Assembly: GCA_044506885.1 (NCBI GenBank)
Contig: JBIQKC010000030.1
Location: forward strand, 1-37,706
DNA: 37,706 nucleotides
Direction of reading: 5' to 3'
Source of the DNA: Croceibacterium_A sp044506885
Lineage (GTDB): Bacteria > Pseudomonadota > Alphaproteobacteria > Sphingomonadales > Sphingomonadaceae
The notes under the pieces were generated by a model that saw only the letters and a list, made by a program, of their open reading frames with translations, had not been told where the DNA came from and made no database searches. This document shows, in pieces, positions 26,597 through 33,890 of the stretch; within the stretch, counting starts at the first letter, position 1; the number at the start of each line of letters is the position of its first letter. The position numbers were made by a program, and so were the translations under genes.

Positions 26597-28204
26597 TCAG
26601 TCGCGGACGAGCGCGCGCAGCGTCTCGATCCGGTCGGCTTCGCGCGCCGGCTTGTCCCAGCGGATGCGGCTGATGCGCGGAAAGCGCATGGCGAGGCCCG
26701 ACTTGTGCCGCTTGCTGGCATGGACGCTGTCGAAGGCGACCTCGAACACCAGGCTTTTGTCGGTTTCGCGAACCGGACCGAAGCGGTTGACGGTGTGGTT
26801 ACGGACATGGCGGTCGATCTGCTTCAGCTCCTCGTCGGTGAAGCCGAAATAGGCCTTGCCCACCGGCAACAGTTCGGCTCCCCCAAGGCCATCGGCGTCG
26901 GGCTCGCCATCCCAGCAGCCGAAGGTGTAGTCCGAATAGAAGCTCGATCGCTTGCCGCTGCCGCGCTGGGCGTACATCAGCACGCAGTCGACCAGCAGGG
27001 GATCGCGCTTCCACTTGTACCATAGCCCGGTCCTGCGCCCCGCGACGTAGGCCGAATCGCGCCGCTTGAGCATCAGGCCTTCGATCGCCTCGTCGCGCGC
27101 ACCGGCGCGAATCTCGCCAAGGTGCTCGAAATGCTCGGCCTCGACCACCGCGCTGATGTCGAACCGGTCGGCCGGCAGGCGCGGCATCAGCGCCTCGAGC
27201 TGTGCGCGCCGTTCGGTCCACGGCAGCTCGCGCAAGTCCTCGCCGTCAAGGATCAGCACGTCGTAGAGCCGCACGAAGGCCGGATGGCTCTCCAGCATCG
27301 CTTTCGAGACCGTCTTGCGCCCCAGCCGCTGCTGCAAGGCGTTGAAGCTCGCCGCGCCGCCCGTTTCGCCGCCCTGATGGCTACCGCGCACCAGCAGTTC
27401 GCCGTCGAGCACCGCCAGTATCGTCAGCGCTTCGGCCACTTCCGGGAAAGTCGCGCTCACATCGTCGCCGGTGCGCGAATAGAGCCGCGTCTCGCCGCCG
27501 GCATGGGCGACCTGCACGCGGATGCCGTCCCATTTCCACTCGGCGACGTAATCGGCGAGATCGAGCACCGCATCGTCGAGCGGATGCGCGAGCATGAATG
27601 GGCGGAACAGCGGTATTTCGGCGGTGTCGGGCGGCGGCCCGCCTTCGGCCGCCCAGGCGAACAGCTCGGTGTAAGGCGGCGCCAGCGCATGCCAGTACTC
27701 CTCGACCTCGTCCACCGGGACAGCGAAAGCCTGGGCGAAAGCGGTCTTGGCCAGACGGGCGGAAACGCCCACCCGCATCGCCCCGGTCGCCAGCTTGATA
27801 AGCGCGTAGCGGCCCTCCGGACTCAATCGGTCGAACAGCCGCGGCAGTTCGCTCATGACCGATATGCGGGTCATTCGCTGAAGCAGATCAACGGCTTCGC
27901 TCAAGCTCGGTGGCGTCGCGACGTCACTTTCCGCTTCCGGCCACAGCAGGCTGACCGTCTCGGCCGTATCGCCGACGAAATCGCGGCTCAGCGCGAACAG
28001 CACCGGATCGACGCGTTCGGTCGTCAGGGCCCGGATCACCGCCGGCTTGACCGCGGGAAAGCTCAGCCCCTCGGTCAGCGCCGCCAGCGCCCAGCCGCGA
28101 TCGGGATGGGGCGTCGCGCGCAGATAGCGTGCGATGAGCGTCAGCTTGTCGTTGCGCCCCCTGGTGTAGACCAGCGCATCGACCAGGGCGGCGAAGGCTT
28201 CCAT
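26597..28204 (-). CDS. ATP-dependent DNA ligase (cisplatin-type, exonuclease-linked bacterial family)
   Basis: A 535-residue ATP-dependent DNA ligase. The N-terminal helical DNA-binding domain (1-200) is followed by the nucleotidyltransferase domain with motif I EWKWDGIRVQ, the adenylated Lys being K224, then LYSRTGDD (motif Ia), VLDGELLVR (motif III), EGLMLKRRDSAYVAG (motif IV) and GLWYKWKRD (motif V), and an OB domain ending VFEVAFDSVHASKRHKSGLAMRFPRI. In many bacteria this ligase type is encoded with an Lhr helicase, a metallo-phosphoesterase and an exonuclease as a repair set. Here only the exonuclease (upstream, same strand) is adjacent. It supplements the essential NAD-dependent LigA, presumably encoded elsewhere. 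Confidence 0.94.
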   Translation of the reverse strand: MEAFAALVDALVYTRGRNDKLTLIARYLRATPHPDRGWALAALTEGLSFPAVKPAVIRALTTERVDPVLFALSRDFVGDTAETVSLLWPEAESDVATPPSLSEAVDLLQRMTRISVMSELPRLFDRLSPEGRYALIKLATGAMRVGVSARLAKTAFAQAFAVPVDEVEEYWHALAPPYTELFAWAAEGGPPPDTAEIPLFRPFMLAHPLDDAVLDLADYVAEWKWDGIRVQVAHAGGETRLYSRTGDDVSATFPEVAEALTILAVLDGELLVRGSHQGGETGGAASFNALQQRLGRKTVSKAMLESHPAFVRLYDVLILDGEDLRELPWTERRAQLEALMPRLPADRFDISAVVEAEHFEHLGEIRAGARDEAIEGLMLKRRDSAYVAGRRTGLWYKWKRDPLLVDCVLMYAQRGSGKRSSFYSDYTFGCWDGEPDADGLGGAELLPVGKAYFGFTDEELKQIDRHVRNHTVNRFGPVRETDKSLVFEVAFDSVHASKRHKSGLAMRFPRISRIRWDKPAREADRIETLRALVRD

Positions 28205-28220
28205 CTATCGCAATCCCATC

Positions 28221-28310
28221 CCCCTCCCGCTTGCGGGAGGGGCTGGGGGTGGGCGCGTGCCGGAAGGGTGCGACTGGCCCACGCCTAACCCCTCTCGCAA
28301 GCGGAAGGGG
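28221..28310. repeat. Inverted pair of REP-like intergenic repeats
   Basis: Copy 1 (28221-28254) begins with the near-perfect hairpin CCCCTCCCG-CTTG-CGGGAGGGG and continues CTGGGGGTGGGC. Copy 2 (28277-28310) is its diverged inverted copy: read on the minus strand it begins CCCCTTCCGCTTGCGAGAGG and continues GGTTAGGCGTGGGC. The 22-base spacer separates them, giving a BIME-like arrangement in the gap between ligase and exonuclease genes. A transcript could fold into two hairpins or one large stem. Confidence 0.75.
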
Positions 28311-28325
28311 AGAAGGCGGGGCGTC

Positions 28326-29330
28326 TCAATCATCTTCGTCATCGTACCCGACAAGAGCCAGCGCCCGCGCGCGCCGCTGGCGGAGCTGGCACCAGCGCAG
28401 CAGCGCTTCCTCGCGCCCGTGGGTGATCCAGCTTTCGGCCGGGTCGACTTCCTCGATCGTGCGGGTCAGTTCGTCCCAGTCGGCGTGGTCGGAAATCACC
28501 AGTGGCAGCTCGACCATGCGCTGGCGGGCGCGCTGGCGCACGCGCATCCATCCGCTGGCCATCGCCGTGACCGGATCGGGCAGCCGCCGGCTCCAGCGGT
28601 CGTTGAGCGCGGAGGGCGGGCAGACCACGATCGCGCCGCGCAACTCGTCCTTGCCGGCGTCCGCGACCAGCCGCAACTCGCCCAGTTCCACTCCGAAATC
28701 CTCGTACAGCCGGCACATGCGCTCCATCGCGCCGTGGAGGAAGATGACGTCATGATGGCCCGCGCGGCGCAGCTCGGCGATCACCCGCTGCGCCTTGCCC
28801 AGCGCGTAAGCGCCCACCAGCACGCAGCGGTCGGGATGCCGCGCGCGGGCCGCCAGCAGCTTGTCGATCTCGTGCCCGATCGGTGGATGGCGGAACACCG
28901 GCAGGCCGAAGGTCGCTTCGGTGATGAAGACGTCGCACGGAACCGGTTCGAACGGCGGGCAGGTCGGATCGGGCATGCGCTTGTAATCGCCGGTGACGAC
29001 CACCCGCTCGCCCGCGTGTTCGAGCACGATCTGCGCCGAGCCGAGCACATGGCCGGCAGGAACGAAGGTCGCCTCGACTCCGCCGGGCAGCCGGAGCGTT
29101 TCGCCGTATTGCACCGGCATCGCACCCGCGCGCGTCTGGTACCGTAGTTCCATGATCGCCAGCGTCTCGGGCGTGGCCACGGTGCGCCCGTGCCCGCCGC
29201 GCGCGTGATCGGCATGGCCATGCGTCACCAGCGCATTCGGCACAGGCTGCGACGGGTCTATCCAGCAATCGGCGGGTACGACATGAATGCCGTGCGGCTC
29301 GGGGCGGATCCATGCGAACGGCGCGGTCAT
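28326..29330 (-). CDS. Ligase-associated DNA exonuclease, metallo-beta-lactamase/beta-CASP fold
   Basis: A 334-residue metallo-beta-lactamase-fold nuclease, the Exo partner of the ATP-dependent DNA ligase repair system. It opens WIRPEPHGIHVVPADCWIDP, and has the metal motif THGHADHA (HGHADH at 37-42). Downstream are the AGHVLGSAQIVLEH and VVTGDYKR motifs, TEATFGLPVF, and a late ISDHADWDEL and ITHGREEAL block, which give the remaining metal ligands. I chose ATG 29330; an in-frame ATG at 29366 would add 12 residues. The protein ends with acidic residues (GYDDEDD). It is encoded directly upstream of the ligase gene with a repeat-containing gap between. Confidence 0.93.
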   Translation of the reverse strand: MTAPFAWIRPEPHGIHVVPADCWIDPSQPVPNALVTHGHADHARGGHGRTVATPETLAIMELRYQTRAGAMPVQYGETLRLPGGVEATFVPAGHVLGSAQIVLEHAGERVVVTGDYKRMPDPTCPPFEPVPCDVFITEATFGLPVFRHPPIGHEIDKLLAARARHPDRCVLVGAYALGKAQRVIAELRRAGHHDVIFLHGAMERMCRLYEDFGVELGELRLVADAGKDELRGAIVVCPPSALNDRWSRRLPDPVTAMASGWMRVRQRARQRMVELPLVISDHADWDELTRTIEEVDPAESWITHGREEALLRWCQLRQRRARALALVGYDDEDD

Positions 29331-29388
29331 GTGGTGGAAATAGCCGCGCTGCCCACGCGGTTCCATCGCCGGCTCTTGAGTACGGACC

Positions 29389-29985
29389 CTAGCACCAGCT
29401 CCCGCGATAGCCTTGCCATTCCTCGGCCAGCCCTTCGCGCACCAGCAGGTCGCCCAAGCTTTCTCCGTTGCGAGTGACCACCCGCAGCAGGCGGCCGTAG
29501 CGGTCGCGGTCGCGATCGACGGCTTCGAGCGTGAACGGGCCTTCGTTGAGCAGTTCGTGCAGACGCTCGGTGGCCCGCGCGCCCAGCGCCGCTTCCCCGG
29601 CGCATTGCGGCTGGCTCACTTCGGGAGTGTTGATGTCCGCCACGCGAATCTTGTCTCCGCGATACCAGAAGGTGTCGCCATCGACGACGCAGTTTACCCG
29701 CGCCGCCCCGTCGCAATAGCCGAACCGCGCGCTTTCGGTGTCCGGAGCGGCCGGCCGGGACAGCGCGCCGACGGCAATTTCCGACATCTCCGCCGGCCAC
29801 AGAAACACAGCGACGCCCACGGCCAGCGGCAGGACCACCATGATCGGCGAGAAATGCCGCCACCAACCTTGCCCCGGCGGCTTGCGCCCATACGTTTCCG
29901 GGCGAAGCCACGGGTTGCGCGGCCTGCGTTTGCCGTAACGCCCGGCGCGGCCGCGCTTCGGGTTGAAAGGGACAATATCCGTCAT
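29389..29985 (-). CDS. Membrane-anchored staphylococcal-nuclease-like protein
   Basis: A 198-residue protein with a basic cytoplasmic N-terminus (FNPKRGRAGRYGKRRPRN), one transmembrane segment at about 47-63 (PIMVVLPLAVGVAVFLW) and a periplasmic thermonuclease-fold domain. Catalytic features are VVDGDTFWYRGDKIRVADIN with the calcium-binding Asp and catalytic Arg (R114), Glu in NTPE (E122) and the second Arg in DRYGR (R165). Three Cys (91, 99, 128) and the C-terminal WC suggest periplasmic disulfides. It probably degrades extracellular or periplasmic nucleic acid. It lies 58 bases upstream of the exonuclease gene on the same strand, so it may share the transcript. Confidence 0.88.
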   Translation of the reverse strand: MTDIVPFNPKRGRAGRYGKRRPRNPWLRPETYGRKPPGQGWWRHFSPIMVVLPLAVGVAVFLWPAEMSEIAVGALSRPAAPDTESARFGYCDGAARVNCVVDGDTFWYRGDKIRVADINTPEVSQPQCAGEAALGARATERLHELLNEGPFTLEAVDRDRDRYGRLLRVVTRNGESLGDLLVREGLAEEWQGYRGSWC

Positions 29986-30056
29986 CCCGCCACCCTGCCG
30001 GCGACACGGTCAACGGCGAGTTAAACTGCCTCCGAAGCGCAGCGATAAGCGCCGCT

Positions 30057-30404
30057 TTACCGGCCCACGAACAGGAACGCCGCAGCGGCGAGAATGCAGG
30101 CGAAAGCGGCGGCATGACGCCAGCTCAGCGCTTCGCCGAGGACGAAGACCATGAACAGCCCGAACACCGTCAGCGCGATGGCCTCCTGCGCGATCTTGAG
30201 CTGGCCCGGCATCCACCCGCTGGCGAAACCGATGCGATTGGCAGGCACCGCGAGCGAATATTCGACACCCGCCAGGAGCCAGCTTATCAGGATCACCCAG
30301 CCGAGCGGCCGCGCATTGGCGACTTCCGGGCCGCCCTTCAGGTGCCAGTACCAGGCAACTGTCATGAACAGGTTCGACAGGGTAAGCAGGATCAGCGTAG
30401 GCAT
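30057..30404 (-). CDS. DUF486 (DMT-superfamily-like) small membrane protein
   Basis: A 115-residue inner-membrane protein with four hydrophobic segments: MPTLILLTLSNLFMTVAWYW (1-20), LGWVILISWLLAGVEYSLAV, EAIALTVFGLFMVFVLGEAL and HAAAFACILAAAAFLFVG. The segments WYWHLKG, EYSLAVPANRIGF and QLKIAQEAI are DUF486 signatures. It resembles half of a drug/metabolite transporter; substrate unknown. The open frame extends further upstream, but family members begin at this Met. It diverges from the secreted-protein gene at 30541. Confidence 0.9.
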   Translation of the reverse strand: MPTLILLTLSNLFMTVAWYWHLKGGPEVANARPLGWVILISWLLAGVEYSLAVPANRIGFASGWMPGQLKIAQEAIALTVFGLFMVFVLGEALSWRHAAAFACILAAAAFLFVGR

Positions 30405-30540
30405 GGCCGTTTCTGCGCTGGCGCACGCGTTCCGGCAAGCAGGGAAATCGGCCGGGCGTCGCCCCCGAACCGCCCATGGCGCCTTGCCTTGCGCGACCCG
30501 TTCATGCGCCATACCATTCGCGACCCGCAGGAGAGCGCCC

Positions 30541-31326
30541 ATGACCCGCTCCGCTTCCGCTTCGGTCCTTGCAGCCGGCCTGGCGTTGCTTTTTGCGTCG
30601 CCCTCGCCGGTGCTGGCCTGCACGCCCGCTCCCGGCTATCGGGTGCCGACCAATCTCGAGCTGGCCGAGCAGGCGAACCTGATCGTTATCGGCGAAGTCG
30701 TCGGCGTCGCTCCCGCGCCCGACCCCGATATTACCGACGATCCGCTGGCAGCCGGCATCGCGGTCCAGCCGATCGCCGCCCTCAAGGGTCTGATGCCGGC
30801 GGGAAACATCGTCCTGCGCGGCATGGCGCTGGCGTCGCCCGCCCGCCCCGACGAGGCCCTGCGCAGCGATCCGAACGAACTGACCGACGCCCATCCGCTG
30901 AGCCTCACCGGCGCCTGCATCCGCCGGGTGTTCGCGCAAGGCGCGCGGATTCTGTTCTTTCTCGGCCGGCAGGGCGGCGAGTGGGTTCCGGCCGGCGGGC
31001 CGTTCAGCCGCTGGGCGGAAGACGTGGCGAATCGCGATACGCCCTGGGCGCAGCTCGCACTGCTCTATGGCCATGCCTCGCTGCTAGAGCCGGACGAACG
31101 GCAGGCGATGTTGCAGGACCAGCTCGAAGCGCTCCAGGCGCGGCAGAACAGCACGGTCGCGCTGGCGATGGCAGGGGACATCGAGCGTCAGCTTGCAGGC
31201 CCCAACGAGCCGCTGACGCCCGCAGCGCGCGACGAGCCCGAAATGGCCCCCGAAATCGGCGAATTCCGCGAGGATGACGAGCTTTCCGCGGTCCAGCGCG
31301 CGCTCGATGCGATGCGCGCGGACTAA
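30541..31326 (+). CDS. Secreted protein of unknown function
   Basis: A 261-residue protein with a signal peptide (MTRSASASVLAAGLALLFAS, cleavage near SPVLA/CTP). The mature protein starts with Cys (CTPAPGYRVPTNLELAEQAN), followed by LIVIGEVVGV. A Cys at the mature N-terminus next to a GEV strand is reminiscent of TIMP/netrin-type (NTR) folds, but the similarity is only suggestive. The cleavage site could also be read as a poor lipobox (VLAC). The C-terminal 100 residues are acidic and helical (EPDERQAMLQDQLEALQARQ; EMAPEIGEFREDDELSAVQ). AGGAGAG 7-13 bases upstream supports ATG 30541. I recognise no named family. Confidence 0.8.
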   Translation: MTRSASASVLAAGLALLFASPSPVLACTPAPGYRVPTNLELAEQANLIVIGEVVGVAPAPDPDITDDPLAAGIAVQPIAALKGLMPAGNIVLRGMALASPARPDEALRSDPNELTDAHPLSLTGACIRRVFAQGARILFFLGRQGGEWVPAGGPFSRWAEDVANRDTPWAQLALLYGHASLLEPDERQAMLQDQLEALQARQNSTVALAMAGDIERQLAGPNEPLTPAARDEPEMAPEIGEFREDDELSAVQRALDAMRAD

Positions 31327-31379
31327 GCTCCGACCCTGGGAGGTGGAACCAAACCCCCCATGTCGCGCGTTTCACCGGC

Positions 31380-31607
31380 ATGCCATCCACGGTCATCAGC
31401 GATATTTGGTACGATTCTCGCAGCGCGACGCTCGATGTCGCGTTCGTCAGCGGGCGCGCCTATCGCTATCGCGGCGTGCCCGCCGATGTCGTCTCCAAGT
31501 TCCGTGGGGCCGTTTCCAAGGGGCGGTTCTTCAACCGCCACATCCGCGACAACTTCCGTTTCGTCGAGCTGGAGCGCGAGCCGGTGGATGACCCGTGGCT
31601 GCATTGA
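31380..31607 (+). CDS. KTSC domain protein
   Basis: A 75-residue cytosolic protein consisting of a KTSC domain: ISDIWYDSRSATLDVAFVSG, AYRYRGVPADVVSKF and SKGRFFNRHIRDNFRF are the family pattern. The domain is often found alone or fused to lysyl-tRNA synthetases and other proteins, with unknown function. No good Shine-Dalgarno precedes ATG 31380. A 49-codon gene begins 13 bases after its stop and may be translated with it. Confidence 0.87.
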   Translation: MPSTVISDIWYDSRSATLDVAFVSGRAYRYRGVPADVVSKFRGAVSKGRFFNRHIRDNFRFVELEREPVDDPWLH

Positions 31608-31620
31608 AGGGAGCAAGCCG

Positions 31621-31770
31621 ATGATCGAAACCACCATCGCCGATCGCGAGCGGGAACTGCGCGATCTGCTCGACAAGTTCCAGGCTCACCCCGAACGCGC
31701 GTGGCGCGCCGAACGCGAACGGGCGGCCGTTCTCCAGCGTTTGCTGGCCGCGGAACGCCCCGCCGCCTGA
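31621..31770 (+). CDS. Small 49-residue helical protein, function unknown
   Basis: MIETTIADRERELRDLLDKF begins a 49-residue, highly charged protein predicted to be one or two amphipathic helices. ATG 31621 is preceded by AAGGGAG at 31607-31613 with 7-base spacing, which strongly supports translation and distinguishes it from the longer but unsupported frame that starts at 31360. It follows the KTSC gene directly. No family is recognised. Confidence 0.7.
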   Translation: MIETTIADRERELRDLLDKFQAHPERAWRAERERAAVLQRLLAAERPAA

Positions 31771-31784
31771 TTCAAAAGAGCGGG

Positions 31785-31958
31785 TCAGCGCGGCTCGCTG
31801 CGCCGGTCGCGGCCGCTGCGCCGTTCCCCGGCGCGTCGCTCGCCCTTGCGGCGTTCTTCCTTCACCGGCTTCGCGTCGCCGTCGCGGCGATCGCTTTCTC
31901 GCCGGTCGGACGATGCCCTGCGCCCATCGTCCCTGCCCCCGTCGTCGTTATCGGTCAT
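31785..31958 (-). CDS. Small Arg/Asp-rich 57-residue protein, function unknown
   Basis: Reading the minus strand gives a 57-residue ORF beginning MTDNDDGGRDDGRRASSDRR and ending RRSEPR. It is almost entirely Arg, Asp, Glu, Gly and Ser, so probably disordered. GGGGGGAAC lies 4-12 bases upstream of the start. Low complexity makes this weaker evidence than usual; it could be a chance frame in GC-rich DNA, but the Shine-Dalgarno and the lack of a competing gene favour it. Confidence 0.5.
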   Translation of the reverse strand: MTDNDDGGRDDGRRASSDRRESDRRDGDAKPVKEERRKGERRAGERRSGRDRRSEPR

Positions 31959-32035
31959 GCCAGTTCCCCCCGGATGCCCGGAGGAAGCCTAGCATCGCCA
32001 TGACCGCGCTGCAATTTGCATGGCGCGGGCAAACG

Positions 32036-32065
32036 CAGGCCGGCGAACAATGGTCCGCCGGCCTG
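32036..32065 (-). terminator. Hairpin, probable terminator of the TDTV-repeat protein gene
   Basis: CAGGCCGGCG (32036-32045) and CGCCGGCCTG (32056-32065) form a perfect 10-bp stem with a 10-base loop, 23 bases after the stop of the minus-strand gene. The following TTT on the minus strand is short. Confidence 0.55.
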
Positions 32066-32087
32066 GTTGGTCATCGCTTGCGGGCTG

Positions 32088-32426
32088 TTACTGATCGTCC
32101 GCCGTATCGGCTTCCGTATCGGCATCGACGCTCACGTCGGCATCCGCGTCGGCTTCCACATCCACCGAGGTATCGTCGACGGTATCGGTGGCCGTATCGG
32201 CGGTGTCGGTGACGGTATCGGTCGTTTCATCGACCGTATCGGTGACAGTGTCGGTCGTCCCGTCGATCGTGTCCTGCACGCCGTCGGTCACCGGCCCCGG
32301 ATCGGGAAGTTCGGTTTCCAGCGCGCCGCCGACAGAGCCGGTCACGCCGCCCGCTACTTGCGCTTGCGCCGCTGTTCCGAGCGCCGCGAGCGGGAGAACA
32401 AGAGTTAAAGCCAATACCTTACGCAT
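32088..32426 (-). CDS. Small secreted acidic protein with TDTV repeats
   Basis: A 112-residue protein with a Sec signal peptide (MRKVLALTLVLPLAALGTAA, cleavage after AQAQ near 23). The mature chain is Asp/Thr/Val-rich and repetitive: DTIDGTTDTVTDTVDETTD, TDTVTDTADTATDTVDDT, then DVEADADADVSVDADTEADT. The DNA of this part (about 32110-32290) shows matching imperfect repeats. It has no Cys and is very acidic, consistent with an extracellular or periplasmic disordered or calcium-binding chain. GAGGA 8-13 bases upstream supports the start. Function unknown. Confidence 0.8.
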   Translation of the reverse strand: MRKVLALTLVLPLAALGTAAQAQVAGGVTGSVGGALETELPDPGPVTDGVQDTIDGTTDTVTDTVDETTDTVTDTADTATDTVDDTSVDVEADADADVSVDADTEADTADDQ

Positions 32427-32616
32427 AACAAGAAATCCTCAATTGCCGTTCCCTCGTTGCAGAGAACAGGACGCTCGCGGGCGCGGAAGGTCCCCGCGGA
32501 TGCGGCGAGCCGTCCGAGCGCCGGGACGGATCGAGCCTTCGCGCCGTTTCCGCCGCGCCGCCGAGCGAGCGACGGCGCACTTGCGCCCGCCCGCCAAGCC
32601 GCTAAGGCCGCGCGTC

Positions 32617-33525
32617 ATGACCGCGTCCGGGGAAAACAGCGACAGGCAGATGCTCGCCAAGGCCGAGACGCTGATCGAGGCGCTGCCCTATTTCCAGCGC
32701 TACGCCGGGCGCACGTTCGTGGTGAAGTACGGCGGCCACGCGATGGGTGATCCCGAAGCCGCGCGCGATTTCGCCGAGGACATCGTGCTGTTGAAGGCGG
32801 TCGGCATCAACCCGGTGGTGGTCCACGGCGGCGGTCCGCAGATCGGCGCGATGCTGAAGAAGCTGGGCGTCGAATCGCGCTTCGTCGATGGCTTGCGGGT
32901 AACCGACAAGGCGACCGCCGAGATCGCCGAAATGGTCCTTTCGGGGGCGATCAACAAGGAGCTGGTCGGCTGGATCGCCCAGGCCGGAGGCCGGGCGATC
33001 GGCATCTCGGGCAAGGACGGCGGGCTCGTCACCGCCAGCAAGGTTAGCCGCACGATCAAGGATCCGGACAGCAATATCGAACAGGCGGTCGATCTCGGCT
33101 TCGTCGGTGAACCGCAGGCGGTCGACACGACGATCCTCGAAACCGCCAGCAAGGCGGGCATGATTCCGGTCGTGGCGCCGATCGCGGCGGGCGCCGACGG
33201 CCATACCTACAACATCAACGCCGACACCATGGCCGGCGCCATCGCGGCCGCGCTCGGCGCCGCGCGGCTGTTCCTGCTGACCGACGTTCCCGGCGTACTC
33301 GACAAGGACGGGCGGCTGCTGACCGATCTGGCCCCCGCCGACATCGCCCGGCTCAAGACAGACGGCACGATCAGCGGCGGCATGATTCCCAAGCTCGACA
33401 CCTGCGTCGACGCGGTCGAGGCGGGGTGCGATGCGGCAGTGGTGCTCGATGGCCGGGTCGGCCATGCGATGCTGCTCGAATTCTTCACCAGCCGCGGCGC
33501 GGGAACACTGGTCAGGGCGGGCTGA
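32617..33525 (+). CDS. argB: Acetylglutamate kinase
   Basis: Phosphorylates N-acetyl-L-glutamate in arginine biosynthesis. The 302-residue protein has the family blocks FVVKYGGHAMGDPEAARDFA (Lys of phosphate binding), VVVHGGGPQIGAMLKKLGV, SRFVDGLRVTDKATAEIAEM and the C-terminal ATP-binding LLTDVPGVLDKDGRL, then TISGGMIPKLDTCVDAVEAG. The longer N-terminus before LPYFQRYAG (residues 1-24) resembles arginine-inhibited forms, so feedback control is plausible (inference). ATG 32617 is chosen as the family start; the frame is open upstream without family similarity. No other arg gene lies in the window. Confidence 0.96.
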   Translation: MTASGENSDRQMLAKAETLIEALPYFQRYAGRTFVVKYGGHAMGDPEAARDFAEDIVLLKAVGINPVVVHGGGPQIGAMLKKLGVESRFVDGLRVTDKATAEIAEMVLSGAINKELVGWIAQAGGRAIGISGKDGGLVTASKVSRTIKDPDSNIEQAVDLGFVGEPQAVDTTILETASKAGMIPVVAPIAAGADGHTYNINADTMAGAIAAALGAARLFLLTDVPGVLDKDGRLLTDLAPADIARLKTDGTISGGMIPKLDTCVDAVEAGCDAAVVLDGRVGHAMLLEFFTSRGAGTLVRAG

Positions 33526-33596
33526 ACACCGAAGGCATTGCCAGCCCCGCGCGCGATACGTAGTCATCGCTGAACCAACAGGAGGTGAGCGGACCC

Positions 33597-33890
33597 GTGC
33601 TGTTTCTGACCCTTTCGCAGATCGTCGGCTACCTGATCTCGGTGATCATCATCCTCGTGATCGTGCAGTTCGTGCTCAGCCTGCTGGTCGCGTTCAACGT
33701 GCTGAGCATGCACAATCAGTGGGTCGCGGCGATCTACAGCGCGGTCAATGCGCTGCTCGATCCGCTGCTGCGGCCCATCCGGCGGATCATGCCCGATACC
33801 GGGGCGATAGACTTTTCGCCGCTGGTGCTGATCGTGGCGCTCAATATCGTCAACATAGTGCTGGGTAACCTGGCGCTCGGCGCGAGATGA
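33597..33890 (+). CDS. YggT family membrane protein
   Basis: A 97-residue membrane protein with a hydrophobic N-terminal segment (MLFLTLSQIVGYLISVIIIL) and a second hydrophobic region near the C-terminus (FSPLVLIVALNIVNIVLGNL). Between them is the YggT signature NALLDPLLRPIRRIMPDTG. Members are linked with cell division, osmotic resistance or uptake systems, none of which can be chosen here. GTG 33597 is preferred to GTG 33585 because AGGAGGTGAG at 33580-33589 would overlap the latter. The stop overlaps the start of the next gene (ATGA). Confidence 0.92.
   Translation: MLFLTLSQIVGYLISVIIILVIVQFVLSLLVAFNVLSMHNQWVAAIYSAVNALLDPLLRPIRRIMPDTGAIDFSPLVLIVALNIVNIVLGNLALGAR

Noticed and set aside
28221..28310. 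CRISPR-like array
   Set aside because: There are only two copies, in inverted rather than direct orientation, with one spacer; this fits a REP pair, not a CRISPR.
31701..32003. Plus-strand 100-codon frame over the small Arg-rich gene
   Set aside because: No ribosome-binding site and Pro/Ala/Arg-rich shadow composition; the minus-strand 57-codon frame has the better start signal.
32188..32616. N-terminal extension of ArgB by 143 codons
   Set aside because: The extension is antisense to the TDTV-repeat protein and low in complexity; ArgB similarity starts shortly after ATG 32617.
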